The position numbers and the translations under genes are program-made. A model generated the notes under the pieces. That model ran no database searches. It saw only the letters and a program-made list of their open reading frames with translations, and was not told the origin of the DNA. From assembly GCF_004920835.1 (NCBI RefSeq), contig NZ_QFHO01000010.1, forward strand, positions 81,796-145,795: a stretch of DNA of 64,000 nucleotides. The letters run 5' to 3'. This DNA comes from Stenotrophomonas maltophilia. Its GTDB lineage: Bacteria; Pseudomonadota; Gammaproteobacteria; Xanthomonadales; Xanthomonadaceae. Positions 34,430-43,283 of the stretch are shown piece by piece (within the stretch, counting starts at the first letter, position 1; each line of letters starts with the position of its first letter).

Positions 34430-35341
34430 TCATGGCCACTGCATCTCGCCCTTGGCCACCTTCGCACTCAACTCCAGCGACTCCACGCCTGCCAGCTTCG
34501 GATAGCGCGACTGCATCGCCTTCACCAGCGCCGCACTGTCCTTCGCCTTCGCCGCCTCAACATCGAACGCACGAATGTAGTCTGCGGTGAAGCGCAGCGC
34601 ACTGGCATCCAGTGCTGCACCCGGCGCGTAATGCCCCGGCACCACCACCTTCGGCTTCAGTGCCTGCAGCCGCTGCAGGGTCTGCAGCCAGTCGGTGTGC
34701 GACTTCGGCGTCTGCGTGTCGGCCATCCACACGTGCTCGCCCGCCACCACCGGAATGCCACCGACGATCGCGCGCAGCGACGGCACCCACAGCACCGTGC
34801 GATCCGGGGTCGGGCCATCCAGGCCGATCAGCGGCAGGCGCTGGCCTTCCAGCTGCAGGGCATCGCCGTCCAGCACCTGTGGCACCACGATGCGCACGGG
34901 CACGTCGGTGCCCATCTTCGGTCCCCAGTAGGCCAGCTTGCCGGCCTGGGTCTGCTGGATGTGGGCGACGGTCGGCGCAGTGGCGACGATGCGTGCCTGC
35001 GGGAACGCGTCCTGCAGGGTGGCCAGGCCGAAGTAGTAATCCGGATCGCCGTGGCTGATGTAGATCGTGGTCAGCTGCTTGCCGCTGGCGCGGATCAGCT
35101 CGACCAGCTTGCGCGCGTCGCTGGCACCAAACTGCGCATTGACCAGGATCGCGTCGTGGCGGCCTTCGATCAGCACCGAGGACACCGAGAACATCGCCTG
35201 CGGGCCGGGATGGAAGGTCTGCAGGTGCAGCTGGGATTTCGTCGCCATGACCGGCGCCGCGGTGGCCGGTGCGGCCAGCAACGGAGCGCTGGCGAAGGTG
35301 GCGGCAAGGGCGAGGGGAAGCAGCAGGGCAGCGGTACGCAT
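34430..35341 (-). CDS. Exported MBL-fold hydrolase-like protein
   Basis: This 303-residue protein has a Sec signal peptide (MRTAALLLPLALAATFASAPLLAAPA) and a metallo-beta-lactamase fold. The metal motif reads SHGDPDYYFG instead of the usual HxHxDH, so one histidine is replaced; a further His is in VVPGHYAPG. Activity could differ from classical MBL enzymes. ATG 35341 follows AAGGAATTCCC. The long frame upstream is non-coding. It lies near the NAD(P)-binding protein gene but is separated by REPs. Confidence 0.85.
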   Translation of the reverse strand: MRTAALLLPLALAATFASAPLLAAPATAAPVMATKSQLHLQTFHPGPQAMFSVSSVLIEGRHDAILVNAQFGASDARKLVELIRASGKQLTTIYISHGDPDYYFGLATLQDAFPQARIVATAPTVAHIQQTQAGKLAYWGPKMGTDVPVRIVVPQVLDGDALQLEGQRLPLIGLDGPTPDRTVLWVPSLRAIVGGIPVVAGEHVWMADTQTPKSHTDWLQTLQRLQALKPKVVVPGHYAPGAALDASALRFTADYIRAFDVEAAKAKDSAALVKAMQSRYPKLAGVESLELSAKVAKGEMQWP

Positions 35342-35365
35342 GGGAATTCCTTGTGGCGGATGGCG

Positions 35366-35419
35366 AGCCGAGCGTGGGCGCGGCTCTACAGGTGGGTAGC
35401 GCCGGGCCATGCCCGGCGG
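35366..35419. repeat. REP pair
   Basis: A minus unit GTAGAGCCGCGCCCACGC... (35366-35389) and a plus unit GTAGCGCCGGGCCATGCCC... (35396-35419) lie between two minus-strand genes. Confidence 0.85.
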
Positions 35420-35426
35420 CCTGGCA

Positions 35427-36065
35427 TCAATACGCCGCGGTGATGATCTGCTTCGGATAAGCGTGCGCTTCCAGCTCAGCAACGAACGCGGCGCCGTAGT
35501 CGGCGTAGCTGATGCGGCTGTGGCCGCTTGCATCAGCGAGGAAGGCCTTGGCCTGCACGCAGTACTGACCGCGCTCTTCACCCGGGCCGATTTCGGCGGC
35601 CGGCGAGAAGAAGGTCCAGTCCAGGTCGTCCACCGCCTGCAGGCGGTTGAACGCCTCACGGTGGGCCAGTGCGTAAGGCTTGTAGGCCTCCGGGAAGGTG
35701 GGGGTATCGACCAGCTGCACGCCGGGTGCGACTTCCAGGCTGCCGGCACCGCCGACCACCACCAGGCGCGGCACGCCGGCCTTGCGTGCGGCGGCAGCCA
35801 GCTGCGCGGCGACCTCGCCGACGCGGCCGATGTCATCGCCCGGGCGCGGGCCGTAGGCACTGGCCAGCACGTCGTGGCCGGTGATGGCGGCAACCAGCGC
35901 GTCCTGGTCATCCAGCGAGGCGATCACCGGGTGGGCGCCGGCCAGTTCAGCCGGGAGGTCCTGTGCGCTGCGCACGATGACGGTGAGTTCGTGGCCGCGG
36001 GCCAGCGCGTGGCGGGCAATCTGGCGGCCGATGTTGCCGGTGGAACCAACGAGGGCGATCTTCAT
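35427..36065 (-). CDS. NAD(P)-binding Rossmann protein (NmrA/SDR-like)
   Basis: This 212-residue protein has an N-terminal dinucleotide motif GSTGNIGRQIARHALARGH and the extended-SDR pattern of NmrA-like reductases such as YwnB. It lacks an obvious YxxxK pair, so it may be a redox sensor or a reductase. ATG 36065 has GGAGTCCTGCC upstream. It is divergent from a LysR regulator that probably controls it. Confidence 0.88.
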   Translation of the reverse strand: MKIALVGSTGNIGRQIARHALARGHELTVIVRSAQDLPAELAGAHPVIASLDDQDALVAAITGHDVLASAYGPRPGDDIGRVGEVAAQLAAAARKAGVPRLVVVGGAGSLEVAPGVQLVDTPTFPEAYKPYALAHREAFNRLQAVDDLDWTFFSPAAEIGPGEERGQYCVQAKAFLADASGHSRISYADYGAAFVAELEAHAYPKQIITAAY

Positions 36066-36129
36066 GGCAGGACTCCGTGGAACGGTGTGGGGTGGGAATG
36101 GGGCCACTCTAGGCCGCTGCAGTCGCTCG

Positions 36130-36155
36130 AAAAACAGCGTATAACGCGCTTGTTT
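36130..36155. promoter_or_regulatory. Dyad between reductase and LysR genes
   Basis: AAACAGCG and CGCTTGTTT form an imperfect inverted repeat around TATAACG. It lies 65-90 bases from the reductase start and about 20 from the LysR start, a typical LysR autoregulatory position. Confidence 0.4.
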
Positions 36156-36173
36156 GTTGCATGGATCGAGCAT

Positions 36174-37103
36174 ATGGACCGAATGACCGCCATGACCGTG
36201 TTCGTCGAGGTGGCCGAGCGCGGCAGCCTGACGGCCGCTGCTGAAGTGCTGGACATGTCGCGGGCGATGGTCAGCCGCTACCTGGCCGAGGTCGAGGGCT
36301 GGCTGGGTGCGCGCCTGCTGCACCGGACCACGCGCCGGGTCAGCCTGACCGGACCCGGCGAGTCGGCGCTGTTGCGCTTCCGGCAGATGCTGGCGATCGG
36401 CGAAGAACTGCAGGGCGAGCTGGCCAGTGATGATCCCGAGCCGCACGGCACGCTGCGGGTGACCGCCAGCGTCTCATTCGGGCAGAGTCACCTGGCACGG
36501 GCCGTGGCCGGCTTCGTCGCGCGCCATCCAGCGGCACGCATCGAGCTGCTGCTGGTCGACCGCACCGTGAACCTCGTGGAGGAGCGGGTGGACCTCGCAG
36601 TACGCATCGCGCGCCAGATCGATCCCAGCCTGATCGCACGGCGGTTGGCCACCTGCCGCTCGGTGCTGTGCGCGACGCCGTCCTACCTGCAGGCGCGTGG
36701 CACACCGACCGCGCCCGAGCACCTGGCCGCACACAACTGCCTGACCCACCATTACGTCGGCAAGAGCCTGTGGCAGCTGCACCGCGATGGGCGTTCGCTG
36801 TCGGTGGCGGTGGGCGGCAACATCAGCGCCAATGAGGCTTCGCTGCTGCTGGAGGCGGTGCGGGCCGGTGCCGGCATCGCCATGCTGCCGACCTACCAGG
36901 TGGCGCCGCTGCTGCGCAGTGGCGAACTGATCGAACTGCTGCCCGAATTCAGCCTGGACGAACTCGGCATTCATGCGGTGTACGCGTCACGGCGCCAGCA
37001 GCCCGCTATCATGCGGCGATTCCTGGACTTCCTGGCCGAGTGCTTCGCCAGCCCGGCCTTCCAGGATCTGGATTGGCGCCCACCGGGCAAGGAGAACACA
37101 TGA
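36174..37103 (+). CDS. LysR-family regulator
   Basis: This 309-residue LysR protein has its HTH at 1-60 (GSLTAAAEVLDMSRAMVSRYL) and a CrgA-like effector domain. ATG 36174 is chosen because the long open frame upstream lies antisense to the reductase. It overlaps a methyltransferase gene by four bases (ATGA) and is divergent from the NAD(P)-binding protein gene, its likely target. Confidence 0.9.
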   Translation: MDRMTAMTVFVEVAERGSLTAAAEVLDMSRAMVSRYLAEVEGWLGARLLHRTTRRVSLTGPGESALLRFRQMLAIGEELQGELASDDPEPHGTLRVTASVSFGQSHLARAVAGFVARHPAARIELLLVDRTVNLVEERVDLAVRIARQIDPSLIARRLATCRSVLCATPSYLQARGTPTAPEHLAAHNCLTHHYVGKSLWQLHRDGRSLSVAVGGNISANEASLLLEAVRAGAGIAMLPTYQVAPLLRSGELIELLPEFSLDELGIHAVYASRRQQPAIMRRFLDFLAECFASPAFQDLDWRPPGKENT

Positions 37104-37891
37104 ACCATGGACAGGCCTTGATCGACCACAACCGTGCTGCCTGGGACCGCCAGGCCAGCGAAGTGCGCGAATGGTCGCGCCCGGTGGAAAGCTCAACGAT
37201 TGCTGCCGCGCGCGAGGGCCGCTGGCAGGTACATCTGACCCCGCGCGCGCTTCCGCTGGCCTGGTTGGGTGATGTGCGCGGCCGTCGCATCCTGTGCCTG
37301 GCGTCGGCCGGTGGCCAGCAGGCGCCAGTGCTGGCCGCGGCCGGTGCCGAGGTCACCGTGTTCGACCTGTCCGATGGGCAGCTGGAACAGGACCGCGCGG
37401 TCGCCGCGCGCGATGGCCTGCAGCTGCGCACCGTGCAGGGTGACATGCGCGATCTGCACGTGTTCGCCAACGACAGTTTCGATGTGGTGTTCCACCCGAT
37501 CTCGAACCTGTACGTGCCCGATGTGCGCCCGGTGTGGACCGAATGCCGGCGCGTGCTGGCGCGCGATGGCATGCTGATGGCCAGCTTCTACAACCCGGTG
37601 CTGTTCGTCGGCGCGCGCGATCCGCAGCTGGATGCACAAGGCCTGATCCGGCCGCAGTACGCCATTCCCTATTCGGACCTGGAAGACCTGGCACCGGCCG
37701 AGCGCGAGGCGAAGCTGGCCCGTGGTGACGCGCTGACCTTCGGCCACAGCCTGACCGAACTGATCGGCGGCCAGCTCGATGCCGGCTTCGTCATCGATCG
37801 CTTCATGGAAGACTGGCAGCCGCAGCCGCGCTTCCTGATCGACCGCTATCTGCCCACCTTCCTGGCGACCCGCGCACGCCGGATCGGCTGA
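37100..37891 (+). CDS. Class I SAM-dependent methyltransferase
   Basis: This 263-residue protein has a SAM-binding domain (ILCLASAGGQQAPVLAAAGA; then VFDLS and FDVVFHPISNLYV). It is similar to small-molecule methyltransferases of the UbiE/Methyltransf_11 group. AAGGAG five bases before ATG 37100 gives a strong site. It is translationally coupled to the LysR gene; the substrate is unknown. Confidence 0.88.
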   Translation: MNHGQALIDHNRAAWDRQASEVREWSRPVESSTIAAAREGRWQVHLTPRALPLAWLGDVRGRRILCLASAGGQQAPVLAAAGAEVTVFDLSDGQLEQDRAVAARDGLQLRTVQGDMRDLHVFANDSFDVVFHPISNLYVPDVRPVWTECRRVLARDGMLMASFYNPVLFVGARDPQLDAQGLIRPQYAIPYSDLEDLAPAEREAKLARGDALTFGHSLTELIGGQLDAGFVIDRFMEDWQPQPRFLIDRYLPTFLATRARRIG

Positions 37892-37917
37892 GGCGGAACT
37901 GCCAAAAAGGGGCGGCG

Positions 37918-37923
37918 TACAAT
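37918..37923 (+). promoter_or_regulatory. -10 box of gph
   Basis: TACAAT followed by GGACGGCCC, as upstream of rsmC. Transcription would begin near 37930, so the ATG at 37922, which lies in this box, could not be the start of gph. Confidence 0.45.
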
Positions 37924-37954
37924 GGACGGCCCCACGTCATGCAGGTGCCGTTCC

Positions 37955-38611
37955 TTGTCGTATCCTTATCCGCTGGTCGTGTTCGACCTCGATGGCACGC
38001 TGGTCGACAGCGCCGCCGATATCGCCGAAGCACTGAACCGCACGCTGGAAGACATCGGCGTTGCGCGCGTGCCGGAGGCTACCGTGCTGGGCTGGATCGG
38101 CGACGGAGTGCGCCGCCTGGTGGAGCAGGCCGTGCATGCGGCCGGCCGCGAGGTCGACATGAGCGAGGTGATGCCAGTGTTCATGGTGCACTACCGCGAA
38201 TGCCTGCTGCGCAGCCCGCGCCTGTTCGATGGCGTTGCTGAAGCGCTGGCGAAGCTGCGTGAACGCAATGTGCCGCTGGCGATCTGCACCAACAAGCCCG
38301 AAGCACTGGTGCCACCGCTGCTGCAGCACCTGGGCATCGGTGATGCGTTCGCGCTGATACTGGGCGGCGATTCGCTGCCGCAGCGCAAGCCCAGTGGTGA
38401 ACCGCTGCGGCACATCGCCGCGCACTTCGGCTTGGCCGTGGGGCAGTGCCTGATGGTGGGTGATTCGCTGACCGACTACCGCGCCGCCGAAGATGCCGGC
38501 ATGCCGATCGCGCTGGTGCGCTACGGCTACCCGCGCGGCCTGGACCTGGCCACTGCGCATGCGGTGGCGGTGATCGACGACCTGCGTGAACTGCCGGGGT
38601 TGCAGGGCTGA
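37955..38611 (+). CDS. gph: Phosphoglycolate phosphatase (HAD)
   Basis: This HAD phosphatase has the motif VVFDLDGTLVDSAADI, a helical cap, ICTNKP and MVGDSLTDYRAAEDAG. It removes phosphate from 2-phosphoglycolate, a product of DNA repair. I chose TTG 37955 (MSYPYPLVVFDLDGT, 218 residues), as ATG 37922 overlaps the promoter -10 box; the ribosome site is weak either way. It follows the methyltransferase gene but has its own promoter. Confidence 0.88.
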   Translation: MSYPYPLVVFDLDGTLVDSAADIAEALNRTLEDIGVARVPEATVLGWIGDGVRRLVEQAVHAAGREVDMSEVMPVFMVHYRECLLRSPRLFDGVAEALAKLRERNVPLAICTNKPEALVPPLLQHLGIGDAFALILGGDSLPQRKPSGEPLRHIAAHFGLAVGQCLMVGDSLTDYRAAEDAGMPIALVRYGYPRGLDLATAHAVAVIDDLRELPGLQG

Positions 38612-38661
38612 TTCAACGGATAACGCCGGTCGCCGGGCGGTAACCCGGGCCGACGCAATGG

Positions 38662-38688
38662 GTAGTGCCGGCCAGCGGCCGGCACTAC
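38662..38688. repeat. SMAG REP, symmetric
   Basis: GTAGTGCCGGCCAGCGGCCG... is a complete 27-bp palindrome with a GTAG on each side. It separates the convergent gph and btuB genes. Confidence 0.9.
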
Positions 38689-38702
38689 CATGAACGTTGC
38701 GC

Positions 38703-40544
38703 TCACTTCGGCTGGTAACGCACGCTCAACTGGTACTCGCGACCGGGCTGGTTGAACCACGCCACGGTCTCGTAGCTGCGGTCGAACACGTTGGCGGCAC
38801 GCGCCAGCAGCGACCACGATGGCGTCAGCGCGTACTCGGCGCGCAGGTCCAGCGTGCCGTAGCCGCCAACCTTCACTCTGTTCGCCGCGTCGTCATAGCG
38901 CTTGCCCGCACCCTGCACGGTCAGGCCGGCGCGGAAATCGCCGAAGCGGCGGTCGATGTCCAGGCGTGCGGTCTGTTGCGCGCGGCGTGGCAGCCAGTTG
39001 TCGAACTGGGTGCTGCCGTGGGTGCGGTTGCGCGGGTCGCTGTAGCTCAGCTGCGCATTGATGTCGAAACCGGCCAGCAGCACGCCACCGGTCAGTTCGG
39101 CGCCACGGATGCGCGCCTTCTCCACCTGCTGCATTTTCATCGTGAATGCATCGTAGGTGATCAGATCATCGATGCGCGTTTCGTACACGTCCAGGCCCCA
39201 ATGCCAGCCCTGGCCCTGCTGCGAAACACCGAGGTTGGCGCTCTTGGACTTTTCCGGGTTCAACGTCGGCACGCCGCTCCACGGGTCGTACAGGTCGCTG
39301 AAGGTCGGTGCCTTGAACGCCGTGCCGTAGCTGGCATTGACGCGCAGGCCGTGGCCCAGTTCCATGGCCCAGCCAACGCTGCCGGTGGCGTGATTGCCGA
39401 ACTGCTGGTTGTCGTCGTTGCGTGCGCTGGCCTGCAGCTGATGGCGGCCGAAGCGGCCCTGGTACTGCACGAACACGCCGGTGTTGCGGCGGCTGTCGAC
39501 GAGGTAGCCGGCACTGCTGCCATCCAGGTTGTCTTCGCTCCAGTCCACGCCGGCACTCAGCAGCTGGCCCTCGGCCAGGCCGAAATCACCCTGCAGCGAG
39601 GCGCTGTTGCGATGGGTCTGCGCACTGCCGAACACACCCGGTGCGCCGAAGTTGTCTGACTCGTTGTCGCTGCGGCCGACATTGGCGGTGAATGCCAGGC
39701 GTTCGGACGGGGTGTAGCGCACCTTGCCGGCCAGCACCTGCTGGCGGGTTTCGGAGTAGTTGTAGTAACCGTCGTAGTGGTTCTTGCCGTCGGCGCGCAG
39801 TGCGCTGCCTTCCACGGTCCACTGGTCATTGAAGCTGTAGCCACCGCGCAGGCTCTTGGACAGGTTGCGGTAACCGTCGCGGTCGTGTTCGTCGGCAAAG
39901 CAGCCGGCGAACAGCGTAGCCGAGCCGCGGCAGGCATCAATGCCGTCGGAGTGCTGGTAGGCGATGTCGGCGCCGAACCAGCCGCGCTCGGTACCACCGC
40001 CGATGCCGCCGCTGGCTTCGCGCAGGCCGTTGCTGCCGCCACCGAGCTGGAAGTGCGGGGCGAAGTCGCCCTGGTTGCGGCGGGTGAAGATCTGGATCAC
40101 GCCGCCGATGGCATCGGCACCGTACAGGCTTGACTGCGGGCCGCGTACGATTTCGACGCGTTCGATCTGCGCCAGTGGCAGGTCCTGGTACATGGCCAGG
40201 CCGAGGTCGGCACTGTTGATGCGCACGCCATCGACCAGCACCACGGTGTGGCCCGAGTTGGTGCCGCGCAGGAACAGCGAGCTCTGCTTGCCGAGGCCGC
40301 CGGAGTTGGTCAGGTTGATGCCGGCACGGCCGCGCAGCAGTTCCTGCAGCGAGGTGGCCTGGCTGGATTCGATCTGCGCGCGGTCGATCACCTGCGCCGG
40401 CGCGATGCTGTCCTGCAGGGCGATGGGGGTGCGGGTGGCGGTGACCAGGATCTGGTCGAGCGCGGTGGTGTCATCGGCGGCCTGGGCCAGCGCGGGCAGG
40501 GCGGCCAGCACGGCCAGGGACAGCATTCGGGACTGCAGCTTCAT
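38703..40544 (-). CDS. btuB: TonB-dependent vitamin B12 receptor BtuB
   Basis: This 613-residue outer-membrane protein begins with a signal peptide (MKLQSRMLSLAVLAALPALAQA), has the TonB box region (LDQILVTATRTP), a plug domain (LQELLRGRAGINLTNSGG..., IERVEIVRGPQSSLYGADAIGGV) and a beta barrel with C-terminal aromatic signature. A cobalamin riboswitch in its leader identifies the substrate as B12. Start ATG 40544 follows TGGAGTCCCCC. Confidence 0.95.
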   Translation of the reverse strand: MKLQSRMLSLAVLAALPALAQAADDTTALDQILVTATRTPIALQDSIAPAQVIDRAQIESSQATSLQELLRGRAGINLTNSGGLGKQSSLFLRGTNSGHTVVLVDGVRINSADLGLAMYQDLPLAQIERVEIVRGPQSSLYGADAIGGVIQIFTRRNQGDFAPHFQLGGGSNGLREASGGIGGGTERGWFGADIAYQHSDGIDACRGSATLFAGCFADEHDRDGYRNLSKSLRGGYSFNDQWTVEGSALRADGKNHYDGYYNYSETRQQVLAGKVRYTPSERLAFTANVGRSDNESDNFGAPGVFGSAQTHRNSASLQGDFGLAEGQLLSAGVDWSEDNLDGSSAGYLVDSRRNTGVFVQYQGRFGRHQLQASARNDDNQQFGNHATGSVGWAMELGHGLRVNASYGTAFKAPTFSDLYDPWSGVPTLNPEKSKSANLGVSQQGQGWHWGLDVYETRIDDLITYDAFTMKMQQVEKARIRGAELTGGVLLAGFDINAQLSYSDPRNRTHGSTQFDNWLPRRAQQTARLDIDRRFGDFRAGLTVQGAGKRYDDAANRVKVGGYGTLDLRAEYALTPSWSLLARAANVFDRSYETVAWFNQPGREYQLSVRYQPK

Positions 40545-40659
40545 GGGGGACTCCAGGTGCCACGCACGCCCGCGTGGCGAAGGGGAGGAGCCGCGAAGGC
40601 TGGCACGCGCCGATGCCGCAGCACAGGCCGCGTCATCCAGCGCCATGCCCACCGCATCG

Positions 40660-40855
40660 CGACCTGAGGCTTCCGGGCCGGTCTCCGGGCTTGCCGCCAG
40701 GTGGCGCGAGGCCACCGTCCAGGCGCCTTCCCATGCCTGCGGCACAGTGGCGGTCTTGCCTGGAACTGACGTGCTTACCGTTGCGGGGGCAGCGCCGGCA
40801 TGGCGTGGAATCACGCGTCACCGGCTTCCCGTTTCAACCTGCCGGCCATGGCCGC
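40660..40855 (-). ncRNA. Cobalamin (AdoCbl) riboswitch of btuB
   Basis: On the minus strand the leader contains the conserved blocks in order: TTGAAACGGGAAGCCGGTGA (about 40816-40836), GCTGCCCCCGCAACGGTAA (40775-40793) and the B12 box AAGCCCGGAGACCGGCC (40676-40692). Between the aptamer and ATG a stem GCCACGC/GCGTGGC (about 40558-40576) lies just before the Shine-Dalgarno and could form the expression platform. Binding of adenosylcobalamin would shut off btuB. Confidence 0.95.
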
Positions 40856-40900
40856 AGGTCACCTGGAAGTGCGCGCAGTCTACGGCATCGCAGGCAGCGC

Positions 40901-40933
40901 GTAGCGTCGAGCTTGCTCGACTGCCCTTAGAAT
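40901..40933 (+). promoter_or_regulatory. REP unit and -10 box upstream of cobC-like gene
   Basis: GTAGCGTCGAGCTTGCTCGA (40901-40920, ending C at 40921) is a REP-like palindrome. A -10-like TAGAAT (40928-40933) lies just after it, 80 bases before the phosphatase start. No good -35 is evident. Confidence 0.5.
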
Positions 40934-41013
40934 GGCCCCTCAGATCCCGTGGTGCAGTTGCCGATGTCCGCCCGTTTTCCGTTGTACCTGCGTCGCCCGC
41001 ATGGGACGCACGC

Positions 41014-41592
41014 ATGATCCTCGACCTGGTCCGCCACGCCGGCAATGGTCGCGATGAATTCCTTGATGGCCGCAGCGATCCGCCGCAGCTGGCCCGCCTG
41101 CCACAGGAACTGGTCGAGGCCTACGGCGGGCTTCCCTGGGAGCGGGTGATCAGCTCGCCGCGGCTGCGCTCGCTGCACACTGCCATGGCACTGGCCACCC
41201 CGCGCGGGCTGGACGTGGACGCGGACGAGGAATGGGAAGAACTGGATTTCGGTGATTGGGACGGGCAGTCGCTGTTCGACCTGCCGGAGGATGCACTGGC
41301 GGCCTTCCACGCAGATCCGCATGCGTACCCACCGCCGAACGGTGAAAGCTGGGGCCACTTTGAGCGGCGCATCGCGCGCGCGCTGGATCGCCTGCTCGAT
41401 GATGACGATCCGGTGCCGACGCTGGTGGTCAGCCATGGCGGCCCGCTGCGCATGGTGCTGTCGCAGGTCTGTGGCCTGCCGATGTCGCTGTGCTGGGCCT
41501 TGCGCATCGACCACGGCACCCGCCTGCGGGTGAGGCTGGAACGCGGTGAGGTAAGTGTGGTGGGCGAGCTGCTGGAGCTGCAGCAGCCCTGA
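41014..41592 (+). CDS. cobC: Histidine phosphatase (CobC/alpha-ribazole phosphatase-like)
   Basis: This 192-residue histidine-phosphatase superfamily enzyme has the RHG-type motif LVRHAGN (here RHA) near the N-terminus, ELDFGDWDGQS and the second catalytic histidine in VVSHGGPLRM. These features fit CobC, which dephosphorylates alpha-ribazole phosphate in B12 nucleotide-loop assembly. Its divergence from the riboswitch-controlled btuB gene supports that role. The RHA substitution of the RHG glycine is unusual. Another small-molecule phosphatase is possible. Confidence 0.75.
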   Translation: MILDLVRHAGNGRDEFLDGRSDPPQLARLPQELVEAYGGLPWERVISSPRLRSLHTAMALATPRGLDVDADEEWEELDFGDWDGQSLFDLPEDALAAFHADPHAYPPPNGESWGHFERRIARALDRLLDDDDPVPTLVVSHGGPLRMVLSQVCGLPMSLCWALRIDHGTRLRVRLERGEVSVVGELLELQQP

Positions 41593-41600
41593 GCCCACTC

Positions 41601-41663
41601 GCCGGGCATGGCCCGGCGCTACCGATCCCGCATCACAGTGGTAGTGCCGGCCGCTGGCCGGCA
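41601..41663. repeat. REP pair
   Basis: A minus unit (41601-41622, GTAGCGCCGGGCCATGCCC) and a plus unit (41641-41663, GTAGTGCCGGCCGCTGG...) lie between convergent genes. Confidence 0.9.
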
Positions 41664-41683
41664 TCCCCAGGAACGCGGAGGCT

Positions 41684-42046
41684 TCAATCCTCGTCGGCGC
41701 TCTCGGCCACGCTGTCTTCCGCGTCATCATCGGTGTCGAAGCGCTGCTCATGCACCGGGCCCGAGGCCGGGCCGGCCGCTTTCAACGGATGTGCGGCAAT
41801 GCGCGCCTCATAGTCCTGCACCAGCGCCTCGCGCTGCGGCTCGCTCAGTTCCTGCCAATGGCAGTCCAGCAGTGCGCCTTCCAGCGAGTACAGCAGGTTC
41901 AGGCTGGGCTTGAAGCCTGCGCGCTTGACCTTGACGAAGGCGCCCACGGCACCAATCGCAACCAGGTCTTCGCGGCTGCGCAGGCCGACCTGGCGCAGCC
42001 ACGCCGCACTCTTCGGGCCGATGTTGCGCAGCTTCGGTGCGCTCAT
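41684..42046 (-). CDS. TfoX C-terminal domain protein
   Basis: This 120-residue protein carries the TfoX_C helix-hairpin-helix domain (NIGPKSAAWLRQVGLRS, then GAVGAFVKVKRAGFKPSLNLLYSLEGAL) and an acidic tail (DTDDDAEDSVAESADED). It lacks the TfoX_N domain that would be required for classical Sxy competence activation. It overlaps the msrC stop by four bases. Confidence 0.85.
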   Translation of the reverse strand: MSAPKLRNIGPKSAAWLRQVGLRSREDLVAIGAVGAFVKVKRAGFKPSLNLLYSLEGALLDCHWQELSEPQREALVQDYEARIAAHPLKAAGPASGPVHEQRFDTDDDAEDSVAESADED

Positions 42047-42525
42047 CCCAGCGCCTCGACGAACACGCGGGCGATGGCTTCCAGGCCGGCCTGGTCGTCG
42101 GCATCGAAGCGGCCGACCTTGGGGCTGTCGATGTCGAACACGCCGATCAGTTCATCGCCACGCAGCAACGGCACCACCAGTTCCGAGCGCGAGGCCGAAT
42201 CGCAGGCGATGTGGCCGGGGAAGGCATCGACATCATCCACGCGCTGGGTCACGCGCTGGCTGGCGGCGGCACCGCACACGCCCTTGTCCAGCGGGATGCG
42301 CACGCAGGCCGGCAGGCCCTGGAACGGACCGACCACCAGCTCTTTGCCGTCGTACAGGTAGAAGCCCACCCAGTTCAGGTCGGGCAGGGCGTGGTAGACC
42401 AGTGCCGAGAGGTTGGCCGCGTTGGCGATGCGGTCGGACTCGGCGTAGACCAGGCCACGGGCCTGTTCCAGCAGCTGGGCGTATTGTTCCGGCTTGCTGC
42501 CGGTAAGCGAGGCATTGGCGAACAT
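42043..42525 (-). CDS. msrC: Free methionine-(R)-sulfoxide reductase (GAF)
   Basis: This 160-residue GAF-domain enzyme reduces free R-methionine sulfoxide. The three conserved cysteines are in PACVRIP, GVCGAAA and IACDSASRSE, matching the fRMsr catalytic set. It is cytosolic and is coupled to the TfoX-C protein gene downstream. It faces bioD across a short promoter region. Confidence 0.92.
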   Translation of the reverse strand: MFANASLTGSKPEQYAQLLEQARGLVYAESDRIANAANLSALVYHALPDLNWVGFYLYDGKELVVGPFQGLPACVRIPLDKGVCGAAASQRVTQRVDDVDAFPGHIACDSASRSELVVPLLRGDELIGVFDIDSPKVGRFDADDQAGLEAIARVFVEALG

Positions 42526-42593
42526 GCCCGCAGTCTAGCAAGCGCGCCGGGCCGGCGATAATGCACGCTCTGTTGCCCCGCTGGAGCTTATCG

Positions 42594-43277
42594 ATGCCGT
42601 TGCCCGCCACGCTGCCGCCTGCCCTGTTCGTCACCGGCACCGATACCGAGATCGGCAAGACCGCGGCCAGCACCGCGCTGCTGCATGCACTGCGCCGGCG
42701 CGGCCTGCGCGCGGTCGGCATGAAGCCGGTGGCCAGCGGCAGTGAGGATCTGGGACAGGGCCTGCGCAACGAGGACGCGCTGGCGCTGCAGGCGGCCAGC
42801 TGGCCGGTGCCGGACTATGCCGACCTGAACCCGTATGCGCTGCGGCAGCCGCTGGCGCCGGAGCTGGCTGCTGCCGAGGACGGCGTGCAGGTGGAGCTGG
42901 CGCCGATCGTGGCTGCATTCAAGCGCCTGCGCGCGCAGACAGACATCGTGGTGGTGGAGGGCGTTGGCGGTTGGCTGGCGCCGGTCTCGGCCACGCTGGA
43001 CCAGCTCGATCTGGTGCGTGCGTTGCATCTGCCGGTAGTGCTTGTGGTCGGCATGCGGCTGGGCTGCGTCAACCACGCACGGCTGACCGCGCAGTCACTG
43101 CAGGCCAGCGGCGTGGAGTGCCTGGGCTGGATCGGCAATCATATCGACCCGGCGATGCAGCGCCAGGATGACAACATCGCCACGCTGCAGCAGCGCCTGC
43201 CAATGCCGTGCTGGGGGCGGTTGCCCAACCTTCCGGGGGCGAATGGCGAAGCGTTGGCGGCGCACCTGCTCGAGTGA
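42594..43277 (+). CDS. bioD: Dethiobiotin synthetase
   Basis: This 227-residue ATP-dependent enzyme closes the ureido ring of dethiobiotin. The P-loop is GTDTEIGKTAAS, and other motifs are KPVASG and VEGVGGWLAP. ATG 42594 has CTGGAG upstream; the in-frame ATG 42561 lies in a GATAATGC that could be the -10 box. Other bio genes are not in this window. Confidence 0.95.
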   Translation: MPLPATLPPALFVTGTDTEIGKTAASTALLHALRRRGLRAVGMKPVASGSEDLGQGLRNEDALALQAASWPVPDYADLNPYALRQPLAPELAAAEDGVQVELAPIVAAFKRLRAQTDIVVVEGVGGWLAPVSATLDQLDLVRALHLPVVLVVGMRLGCVNHARLTAQSLQASGVECLGWIGNHIDPAMQRQDDNIATLQQRLPMPCWGRLPNLPGANGEALAAHLLE

Positions 43278-43283
43278 CCCTGA

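Noticed and set aside
40545..40814. N-terminal extension of btuB
   Set aside because: The extra sequence is the cobalamin riboswitch; ATG 40544 gives a proper signal peptide and ribosome site.
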